Shown: in pieces, positions 9,504-17,910 of the stretch
Layout: every line of letters starts with the position of its first letter
Position numbering within the stretch: the first letter of the stretch is position 1
The notes under the pieces: model-generated
Seen by the model: only the letters and a program-made list of their open reading frames with translations
Told to the model about the DNA's origin: nothing
Databases searched by the model: none
NCBI RefSeq assembly: GCF_019710575.1
Contig: NZ_JAHWFK010000052.1
Coordinates: forward strand, 1 to 64,000
Length of the DNA: 64,000 bases
From: Paractinoplanes polyasparticus
Lineage (GTDB): Bacteria; Actinomycetota; Actinomycetes; Mycobacteriales; Micromonosporaceae
Reading direction: 5' to 3'
Program-made: the position numbers and the translations under genes

Positions 9504-10400
9504 GTGCGAATAAGCGTCGTCATGCCCGCCTTCAACGAGGAAATAGGCATCAGCACCACGTTGCGCGCATTGACCGAAAGTCCGGATTTCGGCCCCGACA
9601 TCGAGATTCTGGTCGCCGCCAACGGTTGCACCGACCGCACGGCCGAGGTGGCCCGCGCGTTCGGCGTCCGGGTCCTCGAGATCGCCACGCCTTCGAAGAC
9701 GGCGGCCCTCAACGCGGCCGACGACGTCGCGACGGGCGAGGTGCGCGTCTACGCGGACGCCGACGTAACGGCCGATGCAGCCCTGCTGCGTCGGCTCGCC
9801 GACGCAGTCAACCGCCCCGGCATCGAAGCGGCCGTGCCGCGGCCGGCCGTGGACGCCTCGGCCAGCAGCTGGCCGGTGCGCGCCTTCTACGCGGTCAACA
9901 CCCGGCTGCCGATCTTCCGCGGACGGCTGTTCGGGCGGGGTGTCATCGCCGTGTCGGCACGGGCCCGGGCACGGTTCGACCGGTTCCCCGAGATCACCGC
10001 CGACGACATGTTCCTCGATGCGGTGGTGGCGCCGGCCGAGAAGACCGAGATCGACGTTCCCGTACGCGTCATCGCCCCCCGCACGACAAGCGACCTGATC
10101 CGGCGGGTGGCCCGCGCCCGCGACGGCAACTCCGAGTTCGAGTGCTACCTGCGGGCTCACCCCGGCGTCGTCGCCGCGCCGGCCGAGGCGGATGCGACGT
10201 CGTGGCTGCGCGATGTGGTGGTGCGGCGGCCGTGGCTGCTGCCCGCCGCCGTCGTCTACGTCGCCGTGGTGCTGCTGGCCGAGCGCAAGCGCCGGTCGCC
10301 GTCGTGGGACGTGCGCTCCGGGTGGGGGCGCCCGGCCGAGACCGTACGCGTGCCCGCACCCCGCTCCCCCGCCGACGACACCGACAAGGTTGTGCCATGA
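9504..10400 (+). CDS. Family 2 glycosyltransferase with C-terminal membrane segment
   Basis: 298 residues starting at GTG (VRISVVMPAFNEE, the usual GT2 opening). It has NGCTDRTAEVA and a DADVTAD acidic motif for nucleotide-sugar and metal binding. Near the C-terminus a hydrophobic segment (about residues 237-253) could anchor it to the membrane. The last part is arginine-rich and disordered-looking. Its stop overlaps the ATG of the next lipoprotein gene (ATGA), so the two are co-translated. A role in assembling the surface polysaccharide is likely from context; the sugar is unknown. Confidence 0.87.
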   Translation: MRISVVMPAFNEEIGISTTLRALTESPDFGPDIEILVAANGCTDRTAEVARAFGVRVLEIATPSKTAALNAADDVATGEVRVYADADVTADAALLRRLADAVNRPGIEAAVPRPAVDASASSWPVRAFYAVNTRLPIFRGRLFGRGVIAVSARARARFDRFPEITADDMFLDAVVAPAEKTEIDVPVRVIAPRTTSDLIRRVARARDGNSEFECYLRAHPGVVAAPAEADATSWLRDVVVRRPWLLPAAVVYVAVVLLAERKRRSPSWDVRSGWGRPAETVRVPAPRSPADDTDKVVP

Positions 10401-11716
10401 GACGCAGGCTCGTCCTGACCCTGCTGACCACGCTGACCCTCACGGCCGCGTGCACGACCGGGGACGATCCGGTCGAACCGGCGGTGGCCGCGACCGAGCC
10501 GAACGCCGCGGCCGCCGAGTCCGGCGCGCTCGCCATGACGCGCGTGCCCTGGGAGGGCGGCCCGAGCTATTACGCGAAGTTCGGCAAGGCCAAGACGGCC
10601 GGCTGGGACGACCCGAAGTTCTTCCCGCTCGGCGTCTGGTACGAGAGCGTCCAGGATCCCGCGGACATCGCCCAGGACAAGGCGGCCGGGCTCAACACGT
10701 ACGTCATGCTGACCAGCACCTCGAACATGGACCTGGTCGAGAGCGGCGGCATGCACGCGATGACCGAGATCCGCAAGGACGCCGGCGCCGAGACCACCGC
10801 CTGGCTCCTCAACGACGAGGTCGACATGTGGGGCGGCCCGGGCGATGGCGTCTGGAGCGGCAAGTATCCGGGCGAGGGCGAGATCTGCACCCGGGGCAAG
10901 TCGTGCGGCTTCGACGTCATGAAGCAGCTGGCGGGCCGGTTGCCGGCCAACGACGGGCGCCTGCGCTACGCCAACTTCGGTAAGGGCGTGATGTTCTGGC
11001 AGAGCGACGACGAAGCCGCCAGATTCGTCAACGACTACACGACCGCGGTGTCCAACGACATCTACTGGTACACCGATCCCAACGTCTGCACGTCGAGCTC
11101 CGAAGGCGCCCGGCTCGGCGTCAAGAAGGACAACTGCCGCCGGGCGGCCAACTACGGGCTCACCATGGACCGGATGCGCGGCCTCGACGCGGCCGACGGC
11201 AAACTGCAGCCGGTGTACGCCTTCGTCGAGGTCGGACACCCGTTCAGCGAGGCCGACGCGCCCACCATCACGGCCGACCAGATCGCCGGCGCGGTCGTCA
11301 GCTCCCTGATCCACGAGGCTCGCGGCATCCTCTACTTCAACCACAACTTCGGCGGGCCCTGCATCTCCCAGCACGTGTTGCGCGACGGCTGCGGCAAGGC
11401 GGTGCGGCCCGGGGTGACCGAGCTGAACCGCCGGATCACCGGCCTGGCCGAGGTGCTCAACACCCAGTCGTACCGCTGGGACTTCGACACCGACCTCGAC
11501 ACCATGCTCAAGGCGCACGACGGGTCGTACTACGTCTTCGCCATGCCCGGCCGCTCCGGCGGCACCGGCCGGCAGACGCTGTCGTTGCCGACCGAGCTGG
11601 CGGCGGCCTCGGCCGAGGTGCTGTTCGAGAACCGTTCGGTGCCCGTTCAGGGCGGGTCCATCACGGACACGTTCGAGAAGGAGTTCTCATATCACATCTA
11701 CCGAATCACACCCTGA
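10397..11716 (+). CDS. Lipoprotein, possible glycoside-hydrolase-like fold, unassigned family
   Basis: 439 residues. The N-terminus MRRRLVLTLLTTLTLTAAC is a lipoprotein signal with the lipobox cysteine at residue 19, so the protein should be tethered outside the membrane. The body has features often seen in TIM-barrel glycosidases: a conserved-looking GVWYESVQDP start, LLNDEVDMW with paired acids, YWYTDPNVC, YAFVEVGHPF, and a late beta-rich end. I do not recognise the family and cannot name a catalytic pair with confidence. It is translationally coupled to the GT2 gene before it and lies upstream of the Wzz- and Wzy-like genes, so a role in trimming or sensing the exported polysaccharide is plausible (inference). 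Confidence 0.75.
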   Translation: MRRRLVLTLLTTLTLTAACTTGDDPVEPAVAATEPNAAAAESGALAMTRVPWEGGPSYYAKFGKAKTAGWDDPKFFPLGVWYESVQDPADIAQDKAAGLNTYVMLTSTSNMDLVESGGMHAMTEIRKDAGAETTAWLLNDEVDMWGGPGDGVWSGKYPGEGEICTRGKSCGFDVMKQLAGRLPANDGRLRYANFGKGVMFWQSDDEAARFVNDYTTAVSNDIYWYTDPNVCTSSSEGARLGVKKDNCRRAANYGLTMDRMRGLDAADGKLQPVYAFVEVGHPFSEADAPTITADQIAGAVVSSLIHEARGILYFNHNFGGPCISQHVLRDGCGKAVRPGVTELNRRITGLAEVLNTQSYRWDFDTDLDTMLKAHDGSYYVFAMPGRSGGTGRQTLSLPTELAAASAEVLFENRSVPVQGGSITDTFEKEFSYHIYRITP

Positions 11717-11843
11717 CGGCCGATGGCCGGGCAACCGTTCGCAGCCTTGCGGTGACCGCGGGCGGGCGAAGACACTGAACCAGTCACGGGGGCACACAGT
11801 GGGCAGACCGCCTTCCTCGCGTGACCGTGGCGAGAGGACGGTA

Positions 11844-12662
11844 GTGGACTTCTGGGACCTCACCAAGCTGTTGTTCCGGCGTTGGTACATCTCCGGGCCC
11901 CTGCTGCTGTTCACCGTCGCGGGCACGCTGATGGCCGCCTCGCGTATCGAGCCCGACTACATCGCGACAAGCTACGTGCAGCTCGTTCCCCCCGCGGTGA
12001 CGCCCCGCCTGACCGACAGCAAGGCGCCGCAGCCGAAGAATCCGTGGCTCGACCTCGGCGTCAGCTCGCTCGGCAAGGCCGGGATGCTGACCGTCCAGGA
12101 CCAGAAGGTCGTCGAGGTGCTCGCCAAGGCCGGCTTCTCGGACGATTTCACGCTCGAGCTCGATCAGTCCCTGCCCATCGTCACGTTCGAGGTGATCGGG
12201 CACACCGACCGGCAGGCCTCCTCGACGGCCGAAGAGCTGATCAAGCGGTTCGAGGCCAGCGTCCGGGCCCTGCAGAACGAGTACGGAGCGCCCAAGGACC
12301 AGCTGGTCACCATCCGGCAGCTCGACCTGGGCGACAACGTGACCGAGTCGACGTCGAAGGTCAAGCGCGCCCTGGTCGCGATCGGCGGCATCGGCCTGCT
12401 GCTCACCGTGGCCCTCACCATCGCGTTCGACGCGCTTCTCCGCCGGCGGAAGCCGCGCGAACCGGTCGCGGCACCCGAGCCCGCCGCGTCACCTGCGCCT
12501 GATCCCGTCGTTCCGCTCAACGGGCATGCCGTGGTCAACCGGCAGGTCGATGTGCCACGGCCCCGCAGCAAGTCGGCCGATGAAACCCAGGCCATCGTGA
12601 TCGGCGAGGACCGTACGGTGCGGCTGCGGCCGAACCAACGGACCCCGGACGACAAGGGGTAA
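11844..12662 (+). CDS. Wzz-like polysaccharide chain-length/co-polymerase protein
   Basis: 272 residues. I set the start at GTG 11844 because GAGAGG sits six bases before it; a GTG at 11799 is possible but poorly led. The layout is that of polysaccharide co-polymerases: a first membrane helix right after the N-terminus (about 14-34), a large extracytoplasmic part with a predicted helical middle, and a second helix near 190-212 followed by a basic stop-transfer. No Walker kinase domain follows, so it resembles Wzz or the short CapA-type partner rather than a full BY-kinase. The cytoplasmic tail of about 60 residues is Pro/Arg-rich. It stands six bases before the polymerase gene, a normal partner. 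Confidence 0.8.
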   Translation: MDFWDLTKLLFRRWYISGPLLLFTVAGTLMAASRIEPDYIATSYVQLVPPAVTPRLTDSKAPQPKNPWLDLGVSSLGKAGMLTVQDQKVVEVLAKAGFSDDFTLELDQSLPIVTFEVIGHTDRQASSTAEELIKRFEASVRALQNEYGAPKDQLVTIRQLDLGDNVTESTSKVKRALVAIGGIGLLLTVALTIAFDALLRRRKPREPVAAPEPAASPAPDPVVPLNGHAVVNRQVDVPRPRSKSADETQAIVIGEDRTVRLRPNQRTPDDKG

Positions 12663-12668
12663 GCCCTC

Positions 12669-14099
12669 TTGACGGTGTCGCTGCTGCACCCGGACGACCT
12701 CGAGCCGTCCCGGCTCGCCCGGGGCGCCTACGCCTCGCGGCGCCGCTTCACCTACGTCGACGCGGCGGTCCTGCTCGGCCTGATGCTCTGCCTGCTCATG
12801 CTCATACCGGCCAAGCTGATCGTGCCGAACATGACGGCCCTGGGCCGGCCCGGTCTGATCATCGCCGTCCTGCTGTTCTGCTGGTGGGTCCTGGCCCGGT
12901 TCAGCCCCCGGCTGGCCATGATCGGTCCGCAGCCACTGCGCTGGGTGATCCTGCTTTACGTGCTCTCCACGCTGGGTTCGTACGCCGTGGGATATCTGCG
13001 CGGGCTGACCACGATGGAGGCCAACAACGCCGACCGGACGATGCTGTACACCGCCGCCTTCATCGGGGTGGCGCTGATCGTGGCGGACGGCATGCCCAAC
13101 TGGTCCCGCCTCGGACTCGTCCTGAAGGTGTTCGTCTGTTGCGCCGCTTTCATGGGAGTCGTCGGGCTGCTGCAGTTCGTGCTGTGGACCGACGTCACCG
13201 TCTACCTCATGGTGCCGGGCCTCGAGCCGCTGGGCTTCGTGCCCGGCTTCGAGATCCGCGGCTCGGGGATCCGGGTGGCCAGCACCACGATGCACTACAT
13301 CGAGTTCAGCGCCGTGATGGCGACCGCGCTGCCGTTCGCCATCCACTTCGCCCGGTTCGCGGCCACCCGCCGGGCCCGGCAGATCTTCTTCGTCCTGGCT
13401 CTGATGGTCGCGGCGGGCATCCCGGCCACGGTGTCGCGCACCGGCTTTCTCGCGGCGGCGCTGGCGTTGCTCGTGATGGTGCCGGTGTGGACCTGGCGGA
13501 TGCGTTACAACATGCTCGTCCTGGCCACGACGCTGCTGGCCGGCATGACCGTGGCCAAGCCCGGGCTCATCGAGACGGTCTGGGGGCTGTTCACCGGCGC
13601 CGGCGAAGACCCCAGCGTGACCTCGCGGACCGACCGCTACGACATGATCTACACGTACTTCGTGCAGCGGCCCTGGTTCGGCCGGGGCACCGGCACGTGG
13701 GTCTCGCCGCAGTATCAGTATCTCGACAATCAATGGTTCGCTCAGGCCCTCACCACCGGGATCGTCGGCGTGGCGGCGCTCGCGCTCATCCACATAACGG
13801 CCTTCACCCTGGCCGTCATGGCGGTGCGCCGAGCCTCCCGCGAGGTCGACAAGCACCTCTGCGCGGCCCTGGCCTCGACCCAGTTGATCGGCATCGTGGT
13901 GGCCTTCACCTTCGATTCGTTCAGCTTCACCACGTACGCCACGATCCTGTGGTTGATGGTCGGCGGATGCGCCGCGGTCTGGCGTTTCACGCATCCCCAG
14001 CGAACCGTGCGGACGTCGGCGCCCAACCGCTTCGGACAGGAAGCCGGACAACGGTCCACCGTCCGGCCGCCGGCATCCGCCGCTTCGCCGAATCCCTGA
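12669..14099 (+). CDS. O-antigen ligase/polymerase-like membrane protein (Wzy/WaaL superfamily)
   Basis: 476 residues, with about ten to twelve hydrophobic segments and a longer extracytoplasmic loop rich in charged residues near residues 305-350, the pattern of Wzy_C-type polymerases and O-antigen ligases. The start is TTG at 12669, supported by AAGGGG nine bases upstream; a GTG two codons later is the only other choice. The C-terminal 40 residues are cytoplasmic, polar and proline-rich. Together with the Wzz-like and Wzx-like genes this gives a Wzx/Wzy-dependent polysaccharide export route. Polymerase or ligase cannot be told apart from sequence alone. Confidence 0.85.
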   Translation: MTVSLLHPDDLEPSRLARGAYASRRRFTYVDAAVLLGLMLCLLMLIPAKLIVPNMTALGRPGLIIAVLLFCWWVLARFSPRLAMIGPQPLRWVILLYVLSTLGSYAVGYLRGLTTMEANNADRTMLYTAAFIGVALIVADGMPNWSRLGLVLKVFVCCAAFMGVVGLLQFVLWTDVTVYLMVPGLEPLGFVPGFEIRGSGIRVASTTMHYIEFSAVMATALPFAIHFARFAATRRARQIFFVLALMVAAGIPATVSRTGFLAAALALLVMVPVWTWRMRYNMLVLATTLLAGMTVAKPGLIETVWGLFTGAGEDPSVTSRTDRYDMIYTYFVQRPWFGRGTGTWVSPQYQYLDNQWFAQALTTGIVGVAALALIHITAFTLAVMAVRRASREVDKHLCAALASTQLIGIVVAFTFDSFSFTTYATILWLMVGGCAAVWRFTHPQRTVRTSAPNRFGQEAGQRSTVRPPASAASPNP

Positions 14100-14160
14100 C
14101 GCGTTCGGCGAAACAACCGGCCGATGAGCGGAGTCTCGGAACCGGTCGCACCAATAGCGT

Positions 14161-14180
14161 CCACAGTGGCTGGACTGTGG
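14161..14180 (+). promoter_or_regulatory. Inverted repeat ahead of the second DMFA-like gene
   Basis: CCACAGT and ACTGTGG form a perfect 7-bp inverted repeat with a six-base spacer. It lies 14 bases before the ATG at 14194 and next to the GGAGAGG ribosome site, about 60 bases after the polymerase stop. It could be an operator, or an mRNA hairpin in the leader that tunes translation. No U-tract follows, so an intrinsic terminator is less likely. Confidence 0.4.
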
Positions 14181-14193
14181 AGAGGCGACGGAG

Positions 14194-17100
14194 ATGAATG
14201 ATCGGGTCAAGCGGCTCCTGCGGGCTGCGGCTGCCATCCTGCTGGCAACCACCGTGGGGCTGGTCGCCATCCCGGGCGAGTCGGCTGCGGCCGACCCGTG
14301 CAACCCGGTGGTCAACCCGATCATCTGCGAGAACAGCAAGGACGGCACGTCCAACGAGGAGTGGGACATCTCCGGCGCCGGCGACGAGGACATCCAGGGC
14401 TTCGCGACCGACATCAGCGTGAACGCCGGTCAGCGGATCAACTTCAAGATCAAAGCGCCCGGATCCACGTACGGCATCAAGGTCTACCGGCTCGGCTACT
14501 ACGACGGCGACGGCGCACGCTTCATCACCGACGTCACACCCTCGGTGCCACTCCCCCAGACGCAACCGCAGTCCTGCGTGGAGCAGACGAACGTCGAGCT
14601 CTACGACTGCGGCAACTGGGCCATCTCCGCCTTCTGGAACGTCCCGGCCACGGCTGTCTCGGGTGTCTACATCGCCAAACTCAACCGCACCGGCGGCGGT
14701 GCCAGCCACGTGCCCTTCATCGTCCGCAACGACGCCGGCACCTCGGACCTGCTCCTTCAGACCTCCGACGCGACCTGGCACGCCTACAACACGTACGGCG
14801 GATCCAGCTTCTACGAGGGCGGCGACAACGGCCGGGCCTTCAAGGTGAGCTACAACCGCCCGTTCAACACCCGCGGGCTCATGGCCGGGCGCGACTTCCT
14901 GTTCAGCAACGAGTACCCGATGCTGCGCTTCCTGGAGCGCAACGGCTACGACGTCAGCTACACCACCAACGTCGACTCCGACCGGCGCGGCGCGCTCATC
15001 AAGAACCACCAGGTGTTCCTGTCGGTCGGCCACGACGAGTACTGGTCGGGCAACGCGCGGGCCAACGTCGAGGCGGCCCGCGACGCCGGGGTCAACCTGG
15101 CCTTCTTCAGCGGCAACGAGGCCTACTGGCGTACCCGCATGGAATCCAGCAAGGACGGCAGCAACACGGCCTACCGCACGCTGGTCTGCTTCAAGGAGAC
15201 CTGGGCCGACGACCGCATCGAGGACGTCCCGGCCGAGTGGACCGGCACCTGGCGCGACCCGCGGTTCATGACGTCCACCAACGGCGGCGGGCGGCCCGAG
15301 AACGCCCTCACCGGCACGGCGTACATGGCCAACTCGGTCGACCTGGCGCTGCAGGTGCCGGCCGACCAGGGACGGTACCGCCTGTGGCGCGGCGCCGGCC
15401 TGTCCACCACCCAGACCACGACCATGGCCCCCCACACTGTCGGCTACGAGTCGGACGAGGACCTCGACAACGGCTTCCGGCCGGCCGGGCTGATCCGGCT
15501 GTCCACGACGACCGGGCCCACCGACGAATACCTCCAGGACTTCGGCAAGAATGTCGCCGCGGGCACCACCACGCACCACACGACGATGTACCGCGCGGCC
15601 GGCAACGCGCTCGTGTTCTCGGCGGGCTCGATCCAGTGGTCGTGGGCCCTCGACACCTACCACGACGGCGAGGTCGAGCCGGTCGATCCGCGGATGCAGC
15701 AGGCCACCGTCAACCTGCTGGCCGACATGGGCGTGCAGCCGGGCGCCCTGATGGACGAGCTCGACCCGGCGTCAGCCTCGGCCGACACAACCGCCCCGAC
15801 CGTCACCGTCATCTCGCCCTCGGCTCAGACAAGCACGGTCGCCAACGGCGCGAAGGTCACGCTGACCGGAACCGCCGCCGACAGCGGAGGCCGGGTCGCC
15901 GGTGTGGAGGTCTCCACCGACGGCGGCCAGAGGTGGCATCCCGCCACCGGCACGTCGTCCTGGTCGTACTCCTTCTTCACCGAGGGCGTCGGCTCGCAGG
16001 TCGTCCAGGTCCGCGCGATCGACGACAGCGTCAACGCCGGCGTCGCGGTCACCCGGCAGTTCACGCTCACCGGTCCCAACACTCTGCTCGGCGCCCGGGT
16101 GCCCGCCACCGACTCCGCCGACGACAGCACCAGCCTCGAGCTGGGCATCCGCTTCGAGCCCGAGGTCGACGGCTTCGTCACCGGTATCCGCTTCTACAAG
16201 GGCTCCGGCAACACCGGCACGCACACCGGCACACTCTGGAGCGCCGGCGGCTCCGAGATCGAATCCGGCACGTTCGTCGACGAGACGGCCACCGGATGGC
16301 AGACGCTCGTCTTCAGCCAGCCGGTCAACGTCTACGCCGGCACCAAGTACGTGGCGTCCTACCACGCCCCCAACGGCCACTACGCCGCCGATTCGCGCTT
16401 CTTCAGCGCCGCCGACCACGACGCCGGGCCGCTGACCGCACGACGCTCGACCCAGGACGAGCCGAACGGGGTCTTCGGGTACGGCTCCGTCTTCCCCGAC
16501 CGCACGTGGGACGACACCAACTACTACGTCGACGTGCGCTTCGTGCCCAGTGCCGACGCCGCGCCGGTCGTGGTCGCCACCACGCCGCTGGCCAACGCCA
16601 ACGGCGTGCCCGTGTCGGCCTCGCTCAAGGCGGTCTTCTCCAAGGCGGTGACGACCTCGTCGATCGACTTCACCCTGAAGAACACCGAGGGCGCGACCGT
16701 GGCCGGCACGACCAGCTACGCCGCCGCGACCCGGACGGCCACCTTCACCCCGGCCGCGCCGCTGGCTGCAGCCGCCGGGTACACGGCCTCGGTGACCGCG
16801 ACCGACACCACCGGTCACCCGGCCGAGGAGCCGAAGATCTGGTCGTTCCAGACCGAGCTCGACCCCAGCGTGCACAAGCTGTTCGCGACCGACGCCGTGC
16901 CCGCGCATCCGGCGGCGTTCGGCGACACGAGCCCACTGGAGCTCGGCGTGCGGTTCACCCCGTCGGTGTCCGGCGAGATCGTGGGACTGCGGTTCTATCA
17001 GGGACCGGGCAACACCGGCACGCACACGGGCACCCTGTGGGGTCCCGATCAGTCGCCGATGGCCCAGGTGACGTTCCCGTCGGGCAGCGGCTCGGGCTGG

Positions 17101-17907
17101 CAGACGGCCGTCTTCGCCGCGCCGGCCGACGTCGCCGCGGGCACCACGTACGTCCTCTCCTACTTCGCGCCCAACGGCAATTACGCGTACGACGAGAACT
17201 TCTTCGACACGGCCTGGACCAACAGCGCGGGCACGCTGAGCGCACCCGGCGGCGGCAACGGCGTCTTCCGGTACGGCGGCGCGGGCTACCCGCAGAGCTC
17301 GTACCACAACACCAACTACTGGGTGGACCCGCTGTTCCGCCCGGGCGACGGCCCCGAGCCCACCCCCACGCCCTCCCCGACACCGACGCCCACGCCCACG
17401 CCCACGCCGACCGATCCCGTCGTCCTGCCGACCGGGGTGAACCTCTTCGCCGCCGGTGCCACGCCGGCCAACGCGGCCTGGAACGACCCGGCCGAGATCG
17501 AGGTCGGCGCGCGCTTCACCGCTGACGTCGACGGGAGCATCACCGGCCTGCGGTTCTACAAGGGCGCGAGCAACACCGGCACCCACACGGGCACCCTGTG
17601 GTCGGCCACCGGGCAGGAGATGGCGTCGGCCGTGTTCCCGGGTGAGACGGCTTCCGGCTGGCAGAGCGTCCGGTTCGCCACGCCGGTCGACGTGACCGCC
17701 GGCACCACCTACGTCGCTTCCTACCACACCACGACGGGCAACTACGCGGCTGACATCAACGGCCTCTACCACGACGGTGTCGACAAGCCGCCGCTCCACA
17801 TCCCGGCCGGTGGCGGCCTGTACCGGTACGGCGCGCGGGACTTCCCGAACGGAGCGGCCAACCACAACTTCTGGGTGGACGTCTACTTCGAACCGGAGGG
17901 CTCCTGA
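14194..17907 (+). CDS. Secreted N,N-dimethylformamidase-beta-like protein with three DUF4082 modules
   Basis: 1237 residues. Signal peptide about 1-32, then the DMFase-beta-like domain (about 33-520) with VGHDEYWSG and FFSGNEAYW, an Ig-like module (about 535-625), DUF4082 (628-775), a Big_5 module, DUF4082 (895-1050), a Pro-Thr linker of about 20 residues and a third DUF4082 (1080-1237). It is clearly homologous to the leftward gene at 4411 across the N-terminal half, but its DUF4082 modules lack the CPCxIW lead-in seen there. Start chosen at ATG 14194 after a GGAGAGG/GGAG ribosome site. The flippase gene follows after three bases, tying this exported protein to polysaccharide export. Binding of glycan by the repeated modules is an inference. 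Confidence 0.88.
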   Translation: MNDRVKRLLRAAAAILLATTVGLVAIPGESAAADPCNPVVNPIICENSKDGTSNEEWDISGAGDEDIQGFATDISVNAGQRINFKIKAPGSTYGIKVYRLGYYDGDGARFITDVTPSVPLPQTQPQSCVEQTNVELYDCGNWAISAFWNVPATAVSGVYIAKLNRTGGGASHVPFIVRNDAGTSDLLLQTSDATWHAYNTYGGSSFYEGGDNGRAFKVSYNRPFNTRGLMAGRDFLFSNEYPMLRFLERNGYDVSYTTNVDSDRRGALIKNHQVFLSVGHDEYWSGNARANVEAARDAGVNLAFFSGNEAYWRTRMESSKDGSNTAYRTLVCFKETWADDRIEDVPAEWTGTWRDPRFMTSTNGGGRPENALTGTAYMANSVDLALQVPADQGRYRLWRGAGLSTTQTTTMAPHTVGYESDEDLDNGFRPAGLIRLSTTTGPTDEYLQDFGKNVAAGTTTHHTTMYRAAGNALVFSAGSIQWSWALDTYHDGEVEPVDPRMQQATVNLLADMGVQPGALMDELDPASASADTTAPTVTVISPSAQTSTVANGAKVTLTGTAADSGGRVAGVEVSTDGGQRWHPATGTSSWSYSFFTEGVGSQVVQVRAIDDSVNAGVAVTRQFTLTGPNTLLGARVPATDSADDSTSLELGIRFEPEVDGFVTGIRFYKGSGNTGTHTGTLWSAGGSEIESGTFVDETATGWQTLVFSQPVNVYAGTKYVASYHAPNGHYAADSRFFSAADHDAGPLTARRSTQDEPNGVFGYGSVFPDRTWDDTNYYVDVRFVPSADAAPVVVATTPLANANGVPVSASLKAVFSKAVTTSSIDFTLKNTEGATVAGTTSYAAATRTATFTPAAPLAAAAGYTASVTATDTTGHPAEEPKIWSFQTELDPSVHKLFATDAVPAHPAAFGDTSPLELGVRFTPSVSGEIVGLRFYQGPGNTGTHTGTLWGPDQSPMAQVTFPSGSGSGWQTAVFAAPADVAAGTTYVLSYFAPNGNYAYDENFFDTAWTNSAGTLSAPGGGNGVFRYGGAGYPQSSYHNTNYWVDPLFRPGDGPEPTPTPSPTPTPTPTPTPTDPVVLPTGVNLFAAGATPANAAWNDPAEIEVGARFTADVDGSITGLRFYKGASNTGTHTGTLWSATGQEMASAVFPGETASGWQSVRFATPVDVTAGTTYVASYHTTTGNYAADINGLYHDGVDKPPLHIPAGGGLYRYGARDFPNGAANHNFWVDVYFEPEGS

Positions 17908-17910
17908 CCC

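Noticed and set aside
17357..17412. Short tandem DNA repeat of CCCACG units
   Set aside because: It codes the Pro-Thr linker between DUF4082 modules, an ordinary low-complexity linker in secreted actinobacterial proteins.
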